A stretch of 12,142 nucleotides of DNA from Bacteroidota bacterium. GTDB lineage: Bacteria; Bacteroidota; Bacteroidia; Chitinophagales; Chitinophagaceae. Within the stretch, counting starts at the first letter, position 1, and every line of letters begins with the position of its first letter. Under the pieces are notes generated by a model that was not told the DNA's origin, made no database searches, and saw only the letters and a list, made by a program, of their open reading frames with translations. The stretch covers positions 1 through 12,142 of the forward strand of contig JAEWBD010000454.1 of NCBI GenBank assembly GCA_023391315.1, read 5' to 3'. The position numbers and the translations under genes were made by a program. Of this stretch, positions 1 through 6,441 are shown piece after piece.

Positions 1-380
1 CCTGTTGTGTTTGAAGTGGTTACTTTTTGCCAAATGATTGCCCCCATGTAGTCAAATCCGATGTTCTCACAGAATTTAATAATCTCTTCCCGAATCGGAA
101 TGACCTTATAACGTCCATAATAAACGGAACGGGCAAACTGGTCGCCAATGTTTACACAGAACCTGCAACCGTTATGAAGTACTCGATAACACTCTTTCCA
201 AACCAAGTTAAGATTGTTGATATATCCTTCGTAACTATCGTGGAATCCTATTTGATTTTCAGTTCCGTAGTCTTTCAGTTGCCAATAAGGTGGTGAAGTA
301 ATAGCCAAATGAACCGAATTGTCTCGCAGTTCAGTCATTTGTCGGCTGTCACCGTTAATTATTTTATGATGAGTTCTCAA
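1..380 (-). CDS. Beta-class site-specific DNA methyltransferase, N-terminal part (runs off the left edge)
   Basis: Reading the minus strand from 380 gives 126 open codons to the window edge. Residues 10-12 are Gly-Asp-Ser and residues 29-33 are SPPYW, the catalytic motif IV of amino-methyltransferases. Next come a CYRVL..GCRFCVNIGD stretch (about 64-80) and an IIWQK segment (about 115-119). Motif IV this close to the N-terminus is the beta-class (permuted) order, with the SAM-binding FxGxG expected further on, outside the window. SPPY-type motifs are commoner in N4-cytosine enzymes, but N6-adenine cannot be excluded. No ATG lies before the conserved Gly-Asp-Ser. The only good start is TTG at 380; an in-frame TAG lies at 402-404. 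The ATG at codon 15 would lose conserved sequence. No cognate restriction gene is visible. An orphan or restriction-modification role is undecided. The enzyme family call is firm; the start is not. Confidence 0.85.
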   Translation of the reverse strand, partial: MRTHHKIINGDSRQMTELRDNSVHLAITSPPYWQLKDYGTENQIGFHDSYEGYINNLNLVWKECYRVLHNGCRFCVNIGDQFARSVYYGRYKVIPIREEIIKFCENIGFDYMGAIIWQKVTTSNTT

Positions 381-396
381 TGCTAAAATCTTTGGG

Positions 397-404
397 CAAA
401 TCTA
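397..404 (-). promoter_or_regulatory. Candidate Bacteroidota -7 box for the methyltransferase gene
   Basis: The minus strand reads TAGATTTG here, an exact match to the Bacteroidota -7 consensus TAnnTTTG. It lies 16 bp before the TTG start proposed at 380. The -33 element is poor: about 20 bp further upstream only TTTC-like sequence is present, not TTTG. The leader would be very short. This is a pattern match only. Confidence 0.3.
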
Positions 405-630
405 ACAAAAAGCTTTGGTCGGTTAGAAAGGAAATTCCCACAATTTAGTGTCCTGTTGATGTGAGTACTGCCGCTCTTGCCATTATCGCCAATGCGCTGA
501 TTTATGCTATATAATACGAAACTACTTAAAAAAACGGCTATGAAAATCAACATTTTAACGTTATACACATCCAATTGCCGATAGGACAATCCACCATCAC
601 CATTCTAATTAACCAATTATTTACTGGTAA
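405..630. other. Gene-poor spacer between methyltransferase and IS
   Basis: I recognise no gene here. A 68-codon minus-strand frame (383-589) has a hydrophobic start but overlaps the methyltransferase promoter region and resembles nothing I know. A short plus-strand run ending at 514 (VSTAALAIIANALIYAI) looks protein-like, but a stop lies 22 codons before its own stop. It may be the worn tail of a lost gene. AT-rich DNA near 616-633 is partly palindromic (ATTTAC-tg-GTAAAT) and directly borders the IS target site. Confidence 0.5.
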
Positions 631-634
631 ATTA
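631..634. repeat. Left target-site duplication of the IS (ATTA)
   Basis: ATTA immediately precedes the left inverted repeat. The same four bases follow the right repeat at 2435-2438. A 4-bp duplication fits the IS1182 family. It shows that the element arrived by transposition and that both ends are original partners. Confidence 0.8.
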
Positions 635-673
635 AAAGAGGCTGTCTCAAAAGTTGAGCACAGCCTCTTTTTA
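634..673 (+). terminator. Hairpin terminator at the IS left end, inbound orientation
   Basis: The arms AAAAGAGGCTGT (634-645) and ACAGCCTCTTTT (660-671) are perfectly complementary over 12 bp. Inside them CTCAA (646-650) and TTGAG (654-658) add five pairs around a 3-nt loop, with C659 bulged. A run of five T follows on the plus strand. It would stop transcription entering the element from the left and so protect the transposase gene from outside promoters. The minus strand also has a T-run, so it may work in both directions. Confidence 0.7.
635..652 (+). repeat. IS left terminal inverted repeat
   Basis: The sequence is AAAGAGGCTGTCTCAAAA. It pairs with the right repeat at 2417-2434 with two mismatches in 18. 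It is also the outer arm of the left-end hairpin, so transposase binding and hairpin formation use the same bases. Confidence 0.85.
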
Positions 674-734
674 ATTTTCAGTTTCAGATGCAGGTTTATG
701 CACAAATGATGTAGATAAATTTAAGGTAAGCAAC

Positions 735-758
735 AAGCAATGCAGCAGTGCATTGTTT
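735..758 (+). promoter_or_regulatory. Stem-loop in the transposase leader
   Basis: CAATGCA (738-744) and TGCATTG (749-755) pair perfectly across a gcag tetraloop. A G-U pair and two A-T pairs extend the stem outward to 735/758. The hairpin ends 13 bases before the ATG at 772. It could limit ribosome access or act as an early attenuator, because TTTTG follows it. It also argues against the GTG at 748 as start, since that codon lies inside the stem. Function is inferred from position only. Confidence 0.45.
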
Positions 759-771
759 TGTCTTAAGTAGT

Positions 772-2310
772 ATGAGTAAACCTAAGCGCAGTGTAGTTTT
801 TAAAGCATATACGCAGGCACAAGCAATGCTGCTTCCGCCATCACTGGATGAGCTTATTACAGCAGACCATCCGGTACGCATCGTAAACCAGGTGCTGGAA
901 AAAATAGATATAGAGCCATTGCTCAAAACATATTCAGGCGGCGGTTCAAGCAGCTTTCATCCCCGCATGTTATTAAAGGTGTTGGTATTTGCCTATATCA
1001 ACAACAACTACAGCAGCCGCAAAATAGAAGCAGCGTTAAAAGAAAACATTCACTATATGTGGCTCAGCGGTATGAGCACACCCGATCATAATACCATTAA
1101 CCGTTTTAGAAGTGAGCGTTTGAAAGAAGTATTACGACAGGTGTTTACACAAGTTGTATTGTTGCTTGCAGAAGAAGGATTGCTAAACATAAAAGAATTA
1201 TATACAGATGGAACGAAGATAGAAGCCAATGCCAACCGGTATACGTTTGTATGGGGTAAAGCCATAAAAACAAGTAAGGAAAGAATAAAAAAACAGTTGG
1301 ATGAACTCTGGCAATATGCACAAAATATTGCAGCAGCCGAACTGCCTGATACAGACCCATCAGGCTTTGATAAAATTGATGCGGATAAAGTAGAAAAAAC
1401 CATCGAACAAATTAATGAAGCTTTAAAAGATAAGCCTGTAAGCAAACAGGTAAAACAAAAGCTGAACTATGCAAAAAAGAACTGGTCATCCAATTTAAAA
1501 AAGTATGAAGAGCAGGAAAAGATACTGGGTGAAAGAAACAGTTACTCCAAAACAGATACGGATGCCACCTTCATGCGCATGAAGGAAGACCATATGCTGA
1601 ACGGACAATTAAAGCCTGCTTATAATTTTCAAATCTCCACTAACAATCAATACATCGTAAACTACTCACTGCACCAGACCACTGCCGATACCACTACACT
1701 TGAAGAACATACAGAAATTTATAAACAACAATATAAACAAACACCCAAAGTAATTACTGCTGATGCAGGATATGGCTCTGAACAAAACTATCAGTACTTA
1801 AATGAGAACCACATTGAAAACTATGTAAAGTATAATTATTTTGATAAAGACCAGCGCAGTAAAACCGGTAAAAAGCATCTCTTTAAACCAGATGCACTTT
1901 ATTACAACAGCAAAGGGGATTATTACGTTTGCCCGATGGGTCAGCGCATGCAATGTATAGGCACCCATCAAACAAAAACAAAAACAGGTTTTATACAAAC
2001 CATCAGCCGTTACCAGGCTGCCAGTTGCAATGGTTGCCCGCTAAGAGGTATTTGTCATAAATCAAAAGGCAACCGCATAATAGAAGTAAATCATACTCTT
2101 AATAAATACAAAGAACAGGTAAAAGAAAACTTAAACAGCGAGCAAGGTATTTATCACCGCAAAAAACGCCCCTGCGACGTAGAGCCTGTCTTTGCCAACA
2201 TCAAAAACAATCATCACTTTAAGCGCTTTATGCTGCGTACCAAATCTAAAACAGAAGTAGAAGCCGGATTGCTTGCACTTGCTCATAATTTAAGAAAGAA
2301 AGCGGCTTGA
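772..2310 (+). CDS. IS1182-family DDE transposase
   Basis: This is a 512-residue transposase of the IS1182 group. Residues about 20-115 form the DUF772-like N-terminal DNA-binding domain (LDELITADHPVRIVNQV through TPDHNTINRFR). The catalytic DDE domain follows, with D146 in LYTDGTKIEANANRY, D331 in ITADAGYGSE and E471 in DVEPVFANIK. Between D331 and E471 lies a Cys cluster (C387 and C419/C422/C428 in CNGCPLRGIC), a metal-binding-like insertion typical of the family. The stretch about 170-260 is rich in Lys and Glu and probably helical. I chose ATG 772 over GTG 748 because the extra eight residues are not family-like and the GTG sits inside a hairpin. The frame is intact with no frameshift. 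The enzyme cuts and joins the 18-bp ends of its own element. Confidence 0.95.
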   Translation: MSKPKRSVVFKAYTQAQAMLLPPSLDELITADHPVRIVNQVLEKIDIEPLLKTYSGGGSSSFHPRMLLKVLVFAYINNNYSSRKIEAALKENIHYMWLSGMSTPDHNTINRFRSERLKEVLRQVFTQVVLLLAEEGLLNIKELYTDGTKIEANANRYTFVWGKAIKTSKERIKKQLDELWQYAQNIAAAELPDTDPSGFDKIDADKVEKTIEQINEALKDKPVSKQVKQKLNYAKKNWSSNLKKYEEQEKILGERNSYSKTDTDATFMRMKEDHMLNGQLKPAYNFQISTNNQYIVNYSLHQTTADTTTLEEHTEIYKQQYKQTPKVITADAGYGSEQNYQYLNENHIENYVKYNYFDKDQRSKTGKKHLFKPDALYYNSKGDYYVCPMGQRMQCIGTHQTKTKTGFIQTISRYQAASCNGCPLRGICHKSKGNRIIEVNHTLNKYKEQVKENLNSEQGIYHRKKRPCDVEPVFANIKNNHHFKRFMLRTKSKTEVEAGLLALAHNLRKKAA

Positions 2311-2397
2311 AAAAACCTCTTTCTGGGTTATTAAATTTATACTTACTTCAAAACATAAAATCAATCTGCAAAAAACTGCATACATAATCCTCAAAAT

Positions 2398-2427
2398 AAA
2401 AAAACCGCCTCATGGGTTATGAGACGG
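2398..2427 (-). terminator. Intrinsic terminator at the IS right end (minus strand)
   Basis: Read on the minus strand, CCGTCTCAT (2427-2419) pairs with ATGAGGCGG (2413-2405) across a short loop, eight of nine positions paired. Seven T follow (2404-2398). This is a good rho-independent terminator for transcription leaving the PepSY-like gene. It lies inside the IS and overlaps the right inverted repeat, so the element supplies the terminator its neighbour now uses and also blocks inbound reading. Confidence 0.65.
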
Positions 2428-2434
2428 CCTCTTT
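2417..2434 (-). repeat. IS right terminal inverted repeat
   Basis: Read inward on the minus strand the sequence is AAAGAGGCCGTCTCATAA. It differs from the left end at two of 18 positions. It is followed outward by ATTA (2435-2438), the matching target duplication. Confidence 0.85.
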
Positions 2435-2438
2435 ATTA
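2435..2438. repeat. Right target-site duplication of the IS (ATTA)
   Basis: This is a direct copy of 631-634. Four bases separate it from the stop codon of the neighbouring gene, so the insertion just missed that coding region. Confidence 0.8.
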
Positions 2439-2442
2439 TTCA

Positions 2443-2907
2443 TTAGTTCCCGGCTGTGTTTGCCGCTTCATTTACATTGGCATCAATAAACTCTTCTGCT
2501 TTAATTACTGTTCCGTTTGCAGCAATATTTAAGCAATATAATTTATCGTTTTTTCCCACTTTTATTTCATAAGAAGTGTTGTTGCCGCTGGTGATTTCTG
2601 TAACACCTTTTATAGTTCCTGCCTTTACTTTTTTATTCAATGCCATTACAATGTTGGTTGGCAAATCTTTACCATCGGAATATTTCCAAGAACGCACAAA
2701 AGCTCCTTTTTTATTGTATAATATTTTTTCGAAATCGCCATTCTCATAAAAGCTAACAAAGTAGCCACCTTCTGCCTCATTCCATTTTACATTCACTGCA
2801 TTGGGAAATGTTTTTTTAAATTGTTCAACAATTTTTGAACCAGGCGCCGCTGCCACTGACAGTGCTAATAATAATACGCTTGCACAGGAAACCAAGATTT
2901 TTTTCAT
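2443..2907 (-). CDS. Secreted PepSY-like (DUF2874-type) protein
   Basis: This 154-residue protein has a clear Sec signal peptide: KK at 2-3, a hydrophobic core about 4-18 (ILVSCASVLLLALS), and likely cleavage after about A20-A21. Cys8 is not in a lipobox position, so it is probably periplasmic rather than a lipoprotein. The mature part begins with FKKTFPNAVNVKWNEAEGGY (30-49), the usual opening of PepSY-like, beta-lactamase-inhibitor-like domains in Bacteroidota. A second half (about 101-140) ends in LYCLNIAANGTVIKAEEF. Such proteins are small secreted alpha/beta folds; their partners are generally unknown. It is a single gene between the IS and a divergent metabolic gene. No clear Shine-Dalgarno is present. 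The family assignment is fairly secure; the cellular role is not known. Confidence 0.8.
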   Translation of the reverse strand: MKKILVSCASVLLLALSVAAAPGSKIVEQFKKTFPNAVNVKWNEAEGGYFVSFYENGDFEKILYNKKGAFVRSWKYSDGKDLPTNIVMALNKKVKAGTIKGVTEITSGNNTSYEIKVGKNDKLYCLNIAANGTVIKAEEFIDANVNEAANTAGN

Positions 2908-3268
2908 AGTATTTAATTTTATTTTTTTGAAACTTTATTTTGATTTTGATAAACCGAATGTAGGTGCTGTAGTAAGCGCTGGCAAAGCATTATACACCAC
3001 TGGTTTGTTAAAGACAGTTAAAGATCATTCAGTCATTCATGTTACATTCTCCAAATAAAAAAACAAGCAACTAAAGCCGGATTTTTAACCACTGAAGTAA
3101 AGAGAATCATATAGGCCTGCAGCAATGCGTTTTTGTTAAGTAGTGTTAAAGCAATGATGAACGGTTAAAGGCAAGCTCAATATGAACCGGTTTTTGTAAT
3201 CTTTGCAAATAGTAGAGAACAGTTTTAAAGCAAAAGATCGATTATAAACAATTCAATAAAAAGATTTT
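2908..3268. other. Divergent intergenic region with promoters
   Basis: These 361 bases separate the diverging PepSY-like and trans-sulfuration genes and must carry both promoters. For the rightward gene, TAATCTTTG at 3197-3205 resembles the Bacteroidota -7 box with one base off, giving a leader of about 55-60 nt; I see no convincing -33 TTTG. I could not place a leftward promoter. There is no gene I trust: the plus-strand frame ending at 3058 starts inside the PepSY-like gene and lacks recognisable features. No riboswitch fold was recognised, although an SAM-type riboswitch would be plausible before such a gene. Confidence 0.4.
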
Positions 3269-4432
3269 ATGAGTAATGAAGCAAAATCATATAAAGGGCT
3301 GGGTACAAAATTTATACACGCAGGTGTTGAACCCGATCCTTCCACCGGCGCTATTATGACGCCCGTTTATCAAACATCCACTTATGTTCAGTCTGCACCG
3401 GACACACATAAAGGTTATGACTATTCACGTGCCGGCAACCCCACGAGAACGGCATTGGAAAATGCTTGTGCACAAATCGAAAATGGTAAATATGGGTTGG
3501 CTTTCAGCAGCGGCGTTTCGGCAACAGATGCTGTAATACGATTATTAAATCCGGGTGATGAAGTAATTGCTTCTAACGATATGTATGGCGGCACTTACCG
3601 TCTTTTCTCGAAGCTGTTTGAAAAATTCGGGATTAAATTTTTGTATATCAATCAGCAGGATATTAAAAACGTCAGCGATGCTATAACAGCCAATACAAAA
3701 CTCATCTGGATAGAAACGCCCACCAACCCGTTGATGAATATTGTTGACATTGCTGCCGTTACCCAACTGGCAAAGCAGCATAAAATATTGGTTTGTGTTG
3801 ATAATACTTTCGCTTCTCCTTATTTGCAAAATCCGCTGGATCTTGGTGCAGATATCGTAATGCATTCATCAACAAAATACCTCGGTGGCCACAGTGATGT
3901 TGTGCAGGGATGTTTGATTATGAATGATAAACAACTGCGCGATGACCTGTATTTTATTCAGAAAAGCAGCGGTGCCGTGCCCGGCCCACAGGATTGCTTT
4001 CTTGTTTTACGCGGTATAAAAACTTTGCATGTGCGCATGCAGCGGCATTGCGAGAACGGGGAAAAAATTGCCAGGTATTTGCGTAACCATCCAAAAGTGG
4101 AAAAGGTTTACTGGCCTGGTTTTGAAGATCATCCAAACCATGCAATTGCAAAAAAACAAATGCGTGGTTTTGGCGGTATGATAAGTTTTGAGCTGAAAGA
4201 TGAAAGCGCGGAAGAATTAAAACGTGTTGTTACTTCCACCAAAATTATTGCGTTGGCAGAAAGCCTTGGAGGGGTTGAAAGTTTAATCAATCATCCGGCA
4301 ACAATGACGCATGCTTCCATACCAAGGGAAGAAAGAATAAAGAATGGCTTGAAAGATTCACTTATCCGTTTAAGCATTGGTATTGAAGATGCAGATGATT
4401 TGATTGAAGATTTGAAACAGGCTATCGGTTAA
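3269..4432 (+). CDS. Cystathionine gamma-synthase/gamma-lyase family PLP enzyme
   Basis: This 387-residue enzyme belongs to the Cys/Met metabolism PLP family (fold type I), at the normal full length. Visible motifs are YSRAGNPTR (52-60, phosphate-binding Tyr and Arg from the neighbouring subunit), SSGVSA (80-85), D178 in VDNTFASPY (pairs with the pyridine nitrogen) and K203 in SSTKYLGGHSD (Schiff-base lysine). Near the C-terminus are ESLGGVESLINHPATMTHA and LIRLSIGIED, typical of gamma-synthases and gamma-lyases. It acts in the cytoplasm, either making cystathionine from an activated homoserine and cysteine, or splitting cystathionine to cysteine. Sequence alone does not separate these, so I give no symbol. 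It appears to be a single transcription unit closed by the hairpin after its stop. No Shine-Dalgarno is present before the ATG. Confidence 0.93.
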   Translation: MSNEAKSYKGLGTKFIHAGVEPDPSTGAIMTPVYQTSTYVQSAPDTHKGYDYSRAGNPTRTALENACAQIENGKYGLAFSSGVSATDAVIRLLNPGDEVIASNDMYGGTYRLFSKLFEKFGIKFLYINQQDIKNVSDAITANTKLIWIETPTNPLMNIVDIAAVTQLAKQHKILVCVDNTFASPYLQNPLDLGADIVMHSSTKYLGGHSDVVQGCLIMNDKQLRDDLYFIQKSSGAVPGPQDCFLVLRGIKTLHVRMQRHCENGEKIARYLRNHPKVEKVYWPGFEDHPNHAIAKKQMRGFGGMISFELKDESAEELKRVVTSTKIIALAESLGGVESLINHPATMTHASIPREERIKNGLKDSLIRLSIGIEDADDLIEDLKQAIG

Positions 4433-4476
4433 TAAACTTATTATAAGAAATCAGCGGCTTCGCAGCGCTGTTAAAT

Positions 4477-4518
4477 AATGCCTTGTTAGTATTAATCTGA
4501 CAAGGCATTTGTATTTTT
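4477..4518 (+). terminator. Intrinsic terminator of the trans-sulfuration gene
   Basis: AATGCCTTGT (4477-4486) and ACAAGGCATT (4500-4509) form a perfect 10-bp stem around a 13-nt loop, followed by TGTATTTTT. It lies 45 bp after the stop codon and 18 bp before the next start, so the two plus-strand genes are probably not one operon unless there is readthrough. Confidence 0.8.
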
Positions 4519-4535
4519 AAAAAAATAGCAGGAAT

Positions 4536-5465
4536 ATGTTACACACTATACTTGGGGCAAACGGCAGCATTGCCAGTGAATTACTACCAATACTGTTACA
4601 ACATAATGAAAACGTAAGGTTGGTATCGAGAAATCCAAAACCTGTTGATGGCGTTGAAACCGTAGCTGCTGACGCTACAAATTATGAACAGGTTTTAAAA
4701 GCAGTTGAAGGTTCCGGCATCGTTTATCTGTTAATTGGCCTTGAATATAAAATTGAAGTGTGGCGTGAACAATGGCCAAAGATTATGCAGTATGTTATTA
4801 ATGCCTGTAAAGCAACCAATGCAAAGCTTATATTTTTTGATAATGTTTATATGTATGGAAAAGTAAGCGGGCCTATGACGGAAGAAACGCCATTTAAACC
4901 TGTAAGTAAAAAAGGCCAGGTTCGGGCGGCCATTGCAACCATGCTTTTAAATGAAATGAAGGCGGGGAACATTAAAGCGCTCATTGCACGGGCCGCAGAT
5001 TTTTATGGTCCGGGAGCAGGTGCAAAAAGTGTTATAGGCGTTTTGGCATTTGATAAATTACTCCATAATAAAATGCCGCAGGTAATGGCTTCGGCAAAAC
5101 CGCTGCATTCTTATACTTACACAAAAGATGCAGCGGAAGCTTTATATATTTTATCGCAGCATGAAGAAGCTTTTGGAAAAACCTGGCATTTACCAACGGC
5201 CTCACCTGCATTATCATCAATAGATTTTATAAATATGATTGCAGAAGAAACAGGCATGTCACCTAAAATACAAACTATACCCAAATTTGTTATTTCAATT
5301 ACAGCTTTATTTAATTCGCTGATGCGTGAACTGAAAGAGATGCTGTACCAGAATGAATATGACTATGTTTTTGATTCATCCAAATTTGAGAAGACGTTTA
5401 ATTATATACCCACGCCTTACAGGAAAGGAATAAAAGAAACGCTTGAGTGGATGAGAAATCAATAG
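4536..5465 (+). CDS. NAD(P)-binding epimerase/dehydratase-like (extended SDR) protein
   Basis: This is a 309-residue Rossmann-fold protein. The N-terminus has a glycine-rich GANGSIA loop (7-13), usual for extended or atypical short-chain dehydrogenases, with R32 after the second strand suggesting NADP (inference). Residues 61-69 (GIVYLLIGL) are a strand near the nicotinamide. The catalytic pair YxxxK is present as Y105/K109 in VYMYGKVSG, and ARAADFYGPG (about 151-160) is a typical NAD-epimerase segment. The C-terminal part (about 230-309) would shape the substrate site. Substrate is unknown; it could act on a nucleotide sugar, a flavonoid-like ketone or a quinone. A weak AGGA lies very close to the ATG. 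The stop codon directly abuts the stop of proC on the other strand. Fold confidence is high; no specific function is claimed. Confidence 0.85.
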   Translation: MLHTILGANGSIASELLPILLQHNENVRLVSRNPKPVDGVETVAADATNYEQVLKAVEGSGIVYLLIGLEYKIEVWREQWPKIMQYVINACKATNAKLIFFDNVYMYGKVSGPMTEETPFKPVSKKGQVRAAIATMLLNEMKAGNIKALIARAADFYGPGAGAKSVIGVLAFDKLLHNKMPQVMASAKPLHSYTYTKDAAEALYILSQHEEAFGKTWHLPTASPALSSIDFINMIAEETGMSPKIQTIPKFVISITALFNSLMRELKEMLYQNEYDYVFDSSKFEKTFNYIPTPYRKGIKETLEWMRNQ

Positions 5466-6266
5466 TTACATATCGTTCACAATCTTTTTATAGCTTGTAA
5501 CCACACCTTTAATTAAAGATGAACTGAAACCCTGGTGCTCCATTTCATTCAAACCCGCAATGGTACAGCCTTTGGGCGTTGTAACCTTGTCAATTTCCTG
5601 TTCGGGATGCGTGTGCTGCGTAAGCAATAATTCCGCCGCTCCTTTCACTGTTTGTGCGGCAATCAGTGATGCAGTTTTGGCATCAAAGCCAATTTCAATA
5701 CCGCCTTGTATGTTAGCGCGTATGTAACGCATTGCATAGGCCGTGCCACAGGCGCCAAGCACGGTGGCGGCATCCATTAATTTTTCTTCAATAAAAACAA
5801 CCTTGCCCAACTGGCTGAATAATTCTCCCATAAATTGCGATTGTTCTTCATTTGCACCATGACTGCATATACAGGTTATGCTCTGCCTAATGGCAATGGC
5901 TGTATTGGGCATGGCACGAAAAACCGTAAACTCCGTGCCTAATATTTCCTGTATATCTTTAATCCATACACCTGTCATTACACTTACAATCTGGTGCTTA
6001 AGCGGGTCAAGGTCATCCCGTAACTGTTCAAGTATATCCTTTACCTGGAAAGGTTTTACTGCAAGAATGATCCATTTGGCATAACGCGCTGCATCCTTAT
6101 TGTTGCTGCTTACCATTACGCCGCGTTCTTCCAGTGAACGCAATGTGTCAATATTCCTTTTTGTAAGAATAATATGCTGCGGTTTTGCAAACCTGCTGCT
6201 TATCAGCCCTTCGGCAATGGCGGAACCAAGGTTGCCTCCGCCTATAATTGCAATCTTGTCTTTCAT
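5466..6266 (-). CDS. proC: Pyrroline-5-carboxylate reductase
   Basis: This 266-residue enzyme catalyses the last step of proline synthesis, reducing pyrroline-5-carboxylate with NAD(P)H in the cytoplasm. The N-terminal Rossmann loop is GGGNLGSA (9-16), followed by AVKPFQ (69-74) and RAMPNTA (117-123), all hallmarks of the family. The C-terminal dimer domain holds GACGTAYAMRY (171-181), a Bacteroidota-looking form of the usual GSGPAY segment, and the signature TTPKGCTIAGLNEMEHQG (229-246). Length is normal. No other proline genes (proA, proB) are adjacent, so it stands alone. It is convergent with the epimerase-like gene with no base between the two stops. A strong palindrome lies just upstream of the ATG. 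Confidence 0.95.
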   Translation of the reverse strand: MKDKIAIIGGGNLGSAIAEGLISSRFAKPQHIILTKRNIDTLRSLEERGVMVSSNNKDAARYAKWIILAVKPFQVKDILEQLRDDLDPLKHQIVSVMTGVWIKDIQEILGTEFTVFRAMPNTAIAIRQSITCICSHGANEEQSQFMGELFSQLGKVVFIEEKLMDAATVLGACGTAYAMRYIRANIQGGIEIGFDAKTASLIAAQTVKGAAELLLTQHTHPEQEIDKVTTPKGCTIAGLNEMEHQGFSSSLIKGVVTSYKKIVNDM

Positions 6267-6273
6267 ATACTAT

Positions 6274-6297
6274 AATTATGTAAGTACTTATATAATT
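6274..6297. promoter_or_regulatory. 24-bp near-perfect palindrome upstream of proC (possible operator)
   Basis: AATTATGTAAGT (6274-6285) faces ACTTATATAATT (6286-6297). The two 12-base halves are complementary at 11 positions, with a perfect TAAGTACTTA core at 6281-6290. The site ends 8 bp upstream of the proC start and so would overlap its leader or promoter. The size and symmetry suit a dimeric regulator. AT-rich DNA yields palindromes by chance more readily, so this is suggestive only. Confidence 0.4.
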
Positions 6298-6399
6298 TGG
6301 GCATCAGCAAAAATTGTTATAACATCCCAATTATTTTATCCTCATTTTCTGAAGTTGAATCACTTCAGCGATGGTAATGCTGTTCAGCCCCTGTACTAA

Positions 6400-6436
6400 A
6401 ATTAAAGCCGCTTCATTTTTTTGAGCGGCTTTAATT
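6400..6436 (-). terminator. Hairpin terminator after glnN
   Basis: AATTAAAGCCGCT (6400-6412) and AGCGGCTTTAATT (6424-6436) are perfectly complementary over 13 bp around an 11-nt loop. It starts 5 bp beyond the glnN stop. On the minus strand the 3' arm ends in TTTAATTTTAG, a moderate T-rich tail. It is one of the strongest stems in the window and the natural end of the glnN transcript. Confidence 0.75.
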
Positions 6437-6441
6437 AAATG

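Larger units (their letters stand above)
635..2434 (+). mobile_element. Complete IS1182-family insertion sequence, 1800 bp
   Basis: The element is bounded by 18-bp terminal inverted repeats matching at 16 positions: AAAGAGGCTGTCTCAAAA at the left, and AAAGAGGCCGTCTCATAA at the right when read inward. It is flanked by ATTA direct repeats. Inside is a single full-length transposase gene on the plus strand with an intact DDE triad, so the copy looks potentially active. GAGGC(T/C)GTCTCA ends are familiar from IS1182-type elements of Bacteroidota (family knowledge). Each end folds into a hairpin oriented to stop transcription coming from outside. The insertion lies between the methyltransferase and the PepSY-like gene and breaks no recognisable reading frame. 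A database comparison of the whole element would give its name; I cannot name it. Confidence 0.92.

Noticed and set aside
449..514. Protein-like plus-strand run (VSTAALAIIANALIYAI) before a TAA
   Set aside because: Only 21 codons between stops and no recognisable family; it may be a decayed gene tail, but that cannot be supported.
383..589. 68-codon minus-strand frame with a hydrophobic N-terminal stretch
   Set aside because: It overlaps the methyltransferase promoter and start region, matches no family I know and has no supporting signals.
748..771. Earlier GTG start for the transposase at 748
   Set aside because: The eight added residues are not family-like and the GTG lies within the leader stem-loop; ATG 772 begins a typical IS1182 N-terminus.
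2801..3058. 85-codon plus-strand frame spanning the PepSY-like gene start
   Set aside because: It begins antisense inside a gene with a clear signal peptide and domain, and its tail is low-information AT-rich sequence.
3059..3268. Possible SAM or other riboswitch upstream of the trans-sulfuration gene
   Set aside because: I could not find paired helices or conserved core sequences of a known riboswitch; a covariance-model search would be decisive.
6349..6368. CTGAAGT/ACTTCAG hairpin downstream of glnN
   Set aside because: The 7-bp stem has no T-run on either strand, and the stronger 13-bp terminator lies next to it; most likely incidental.
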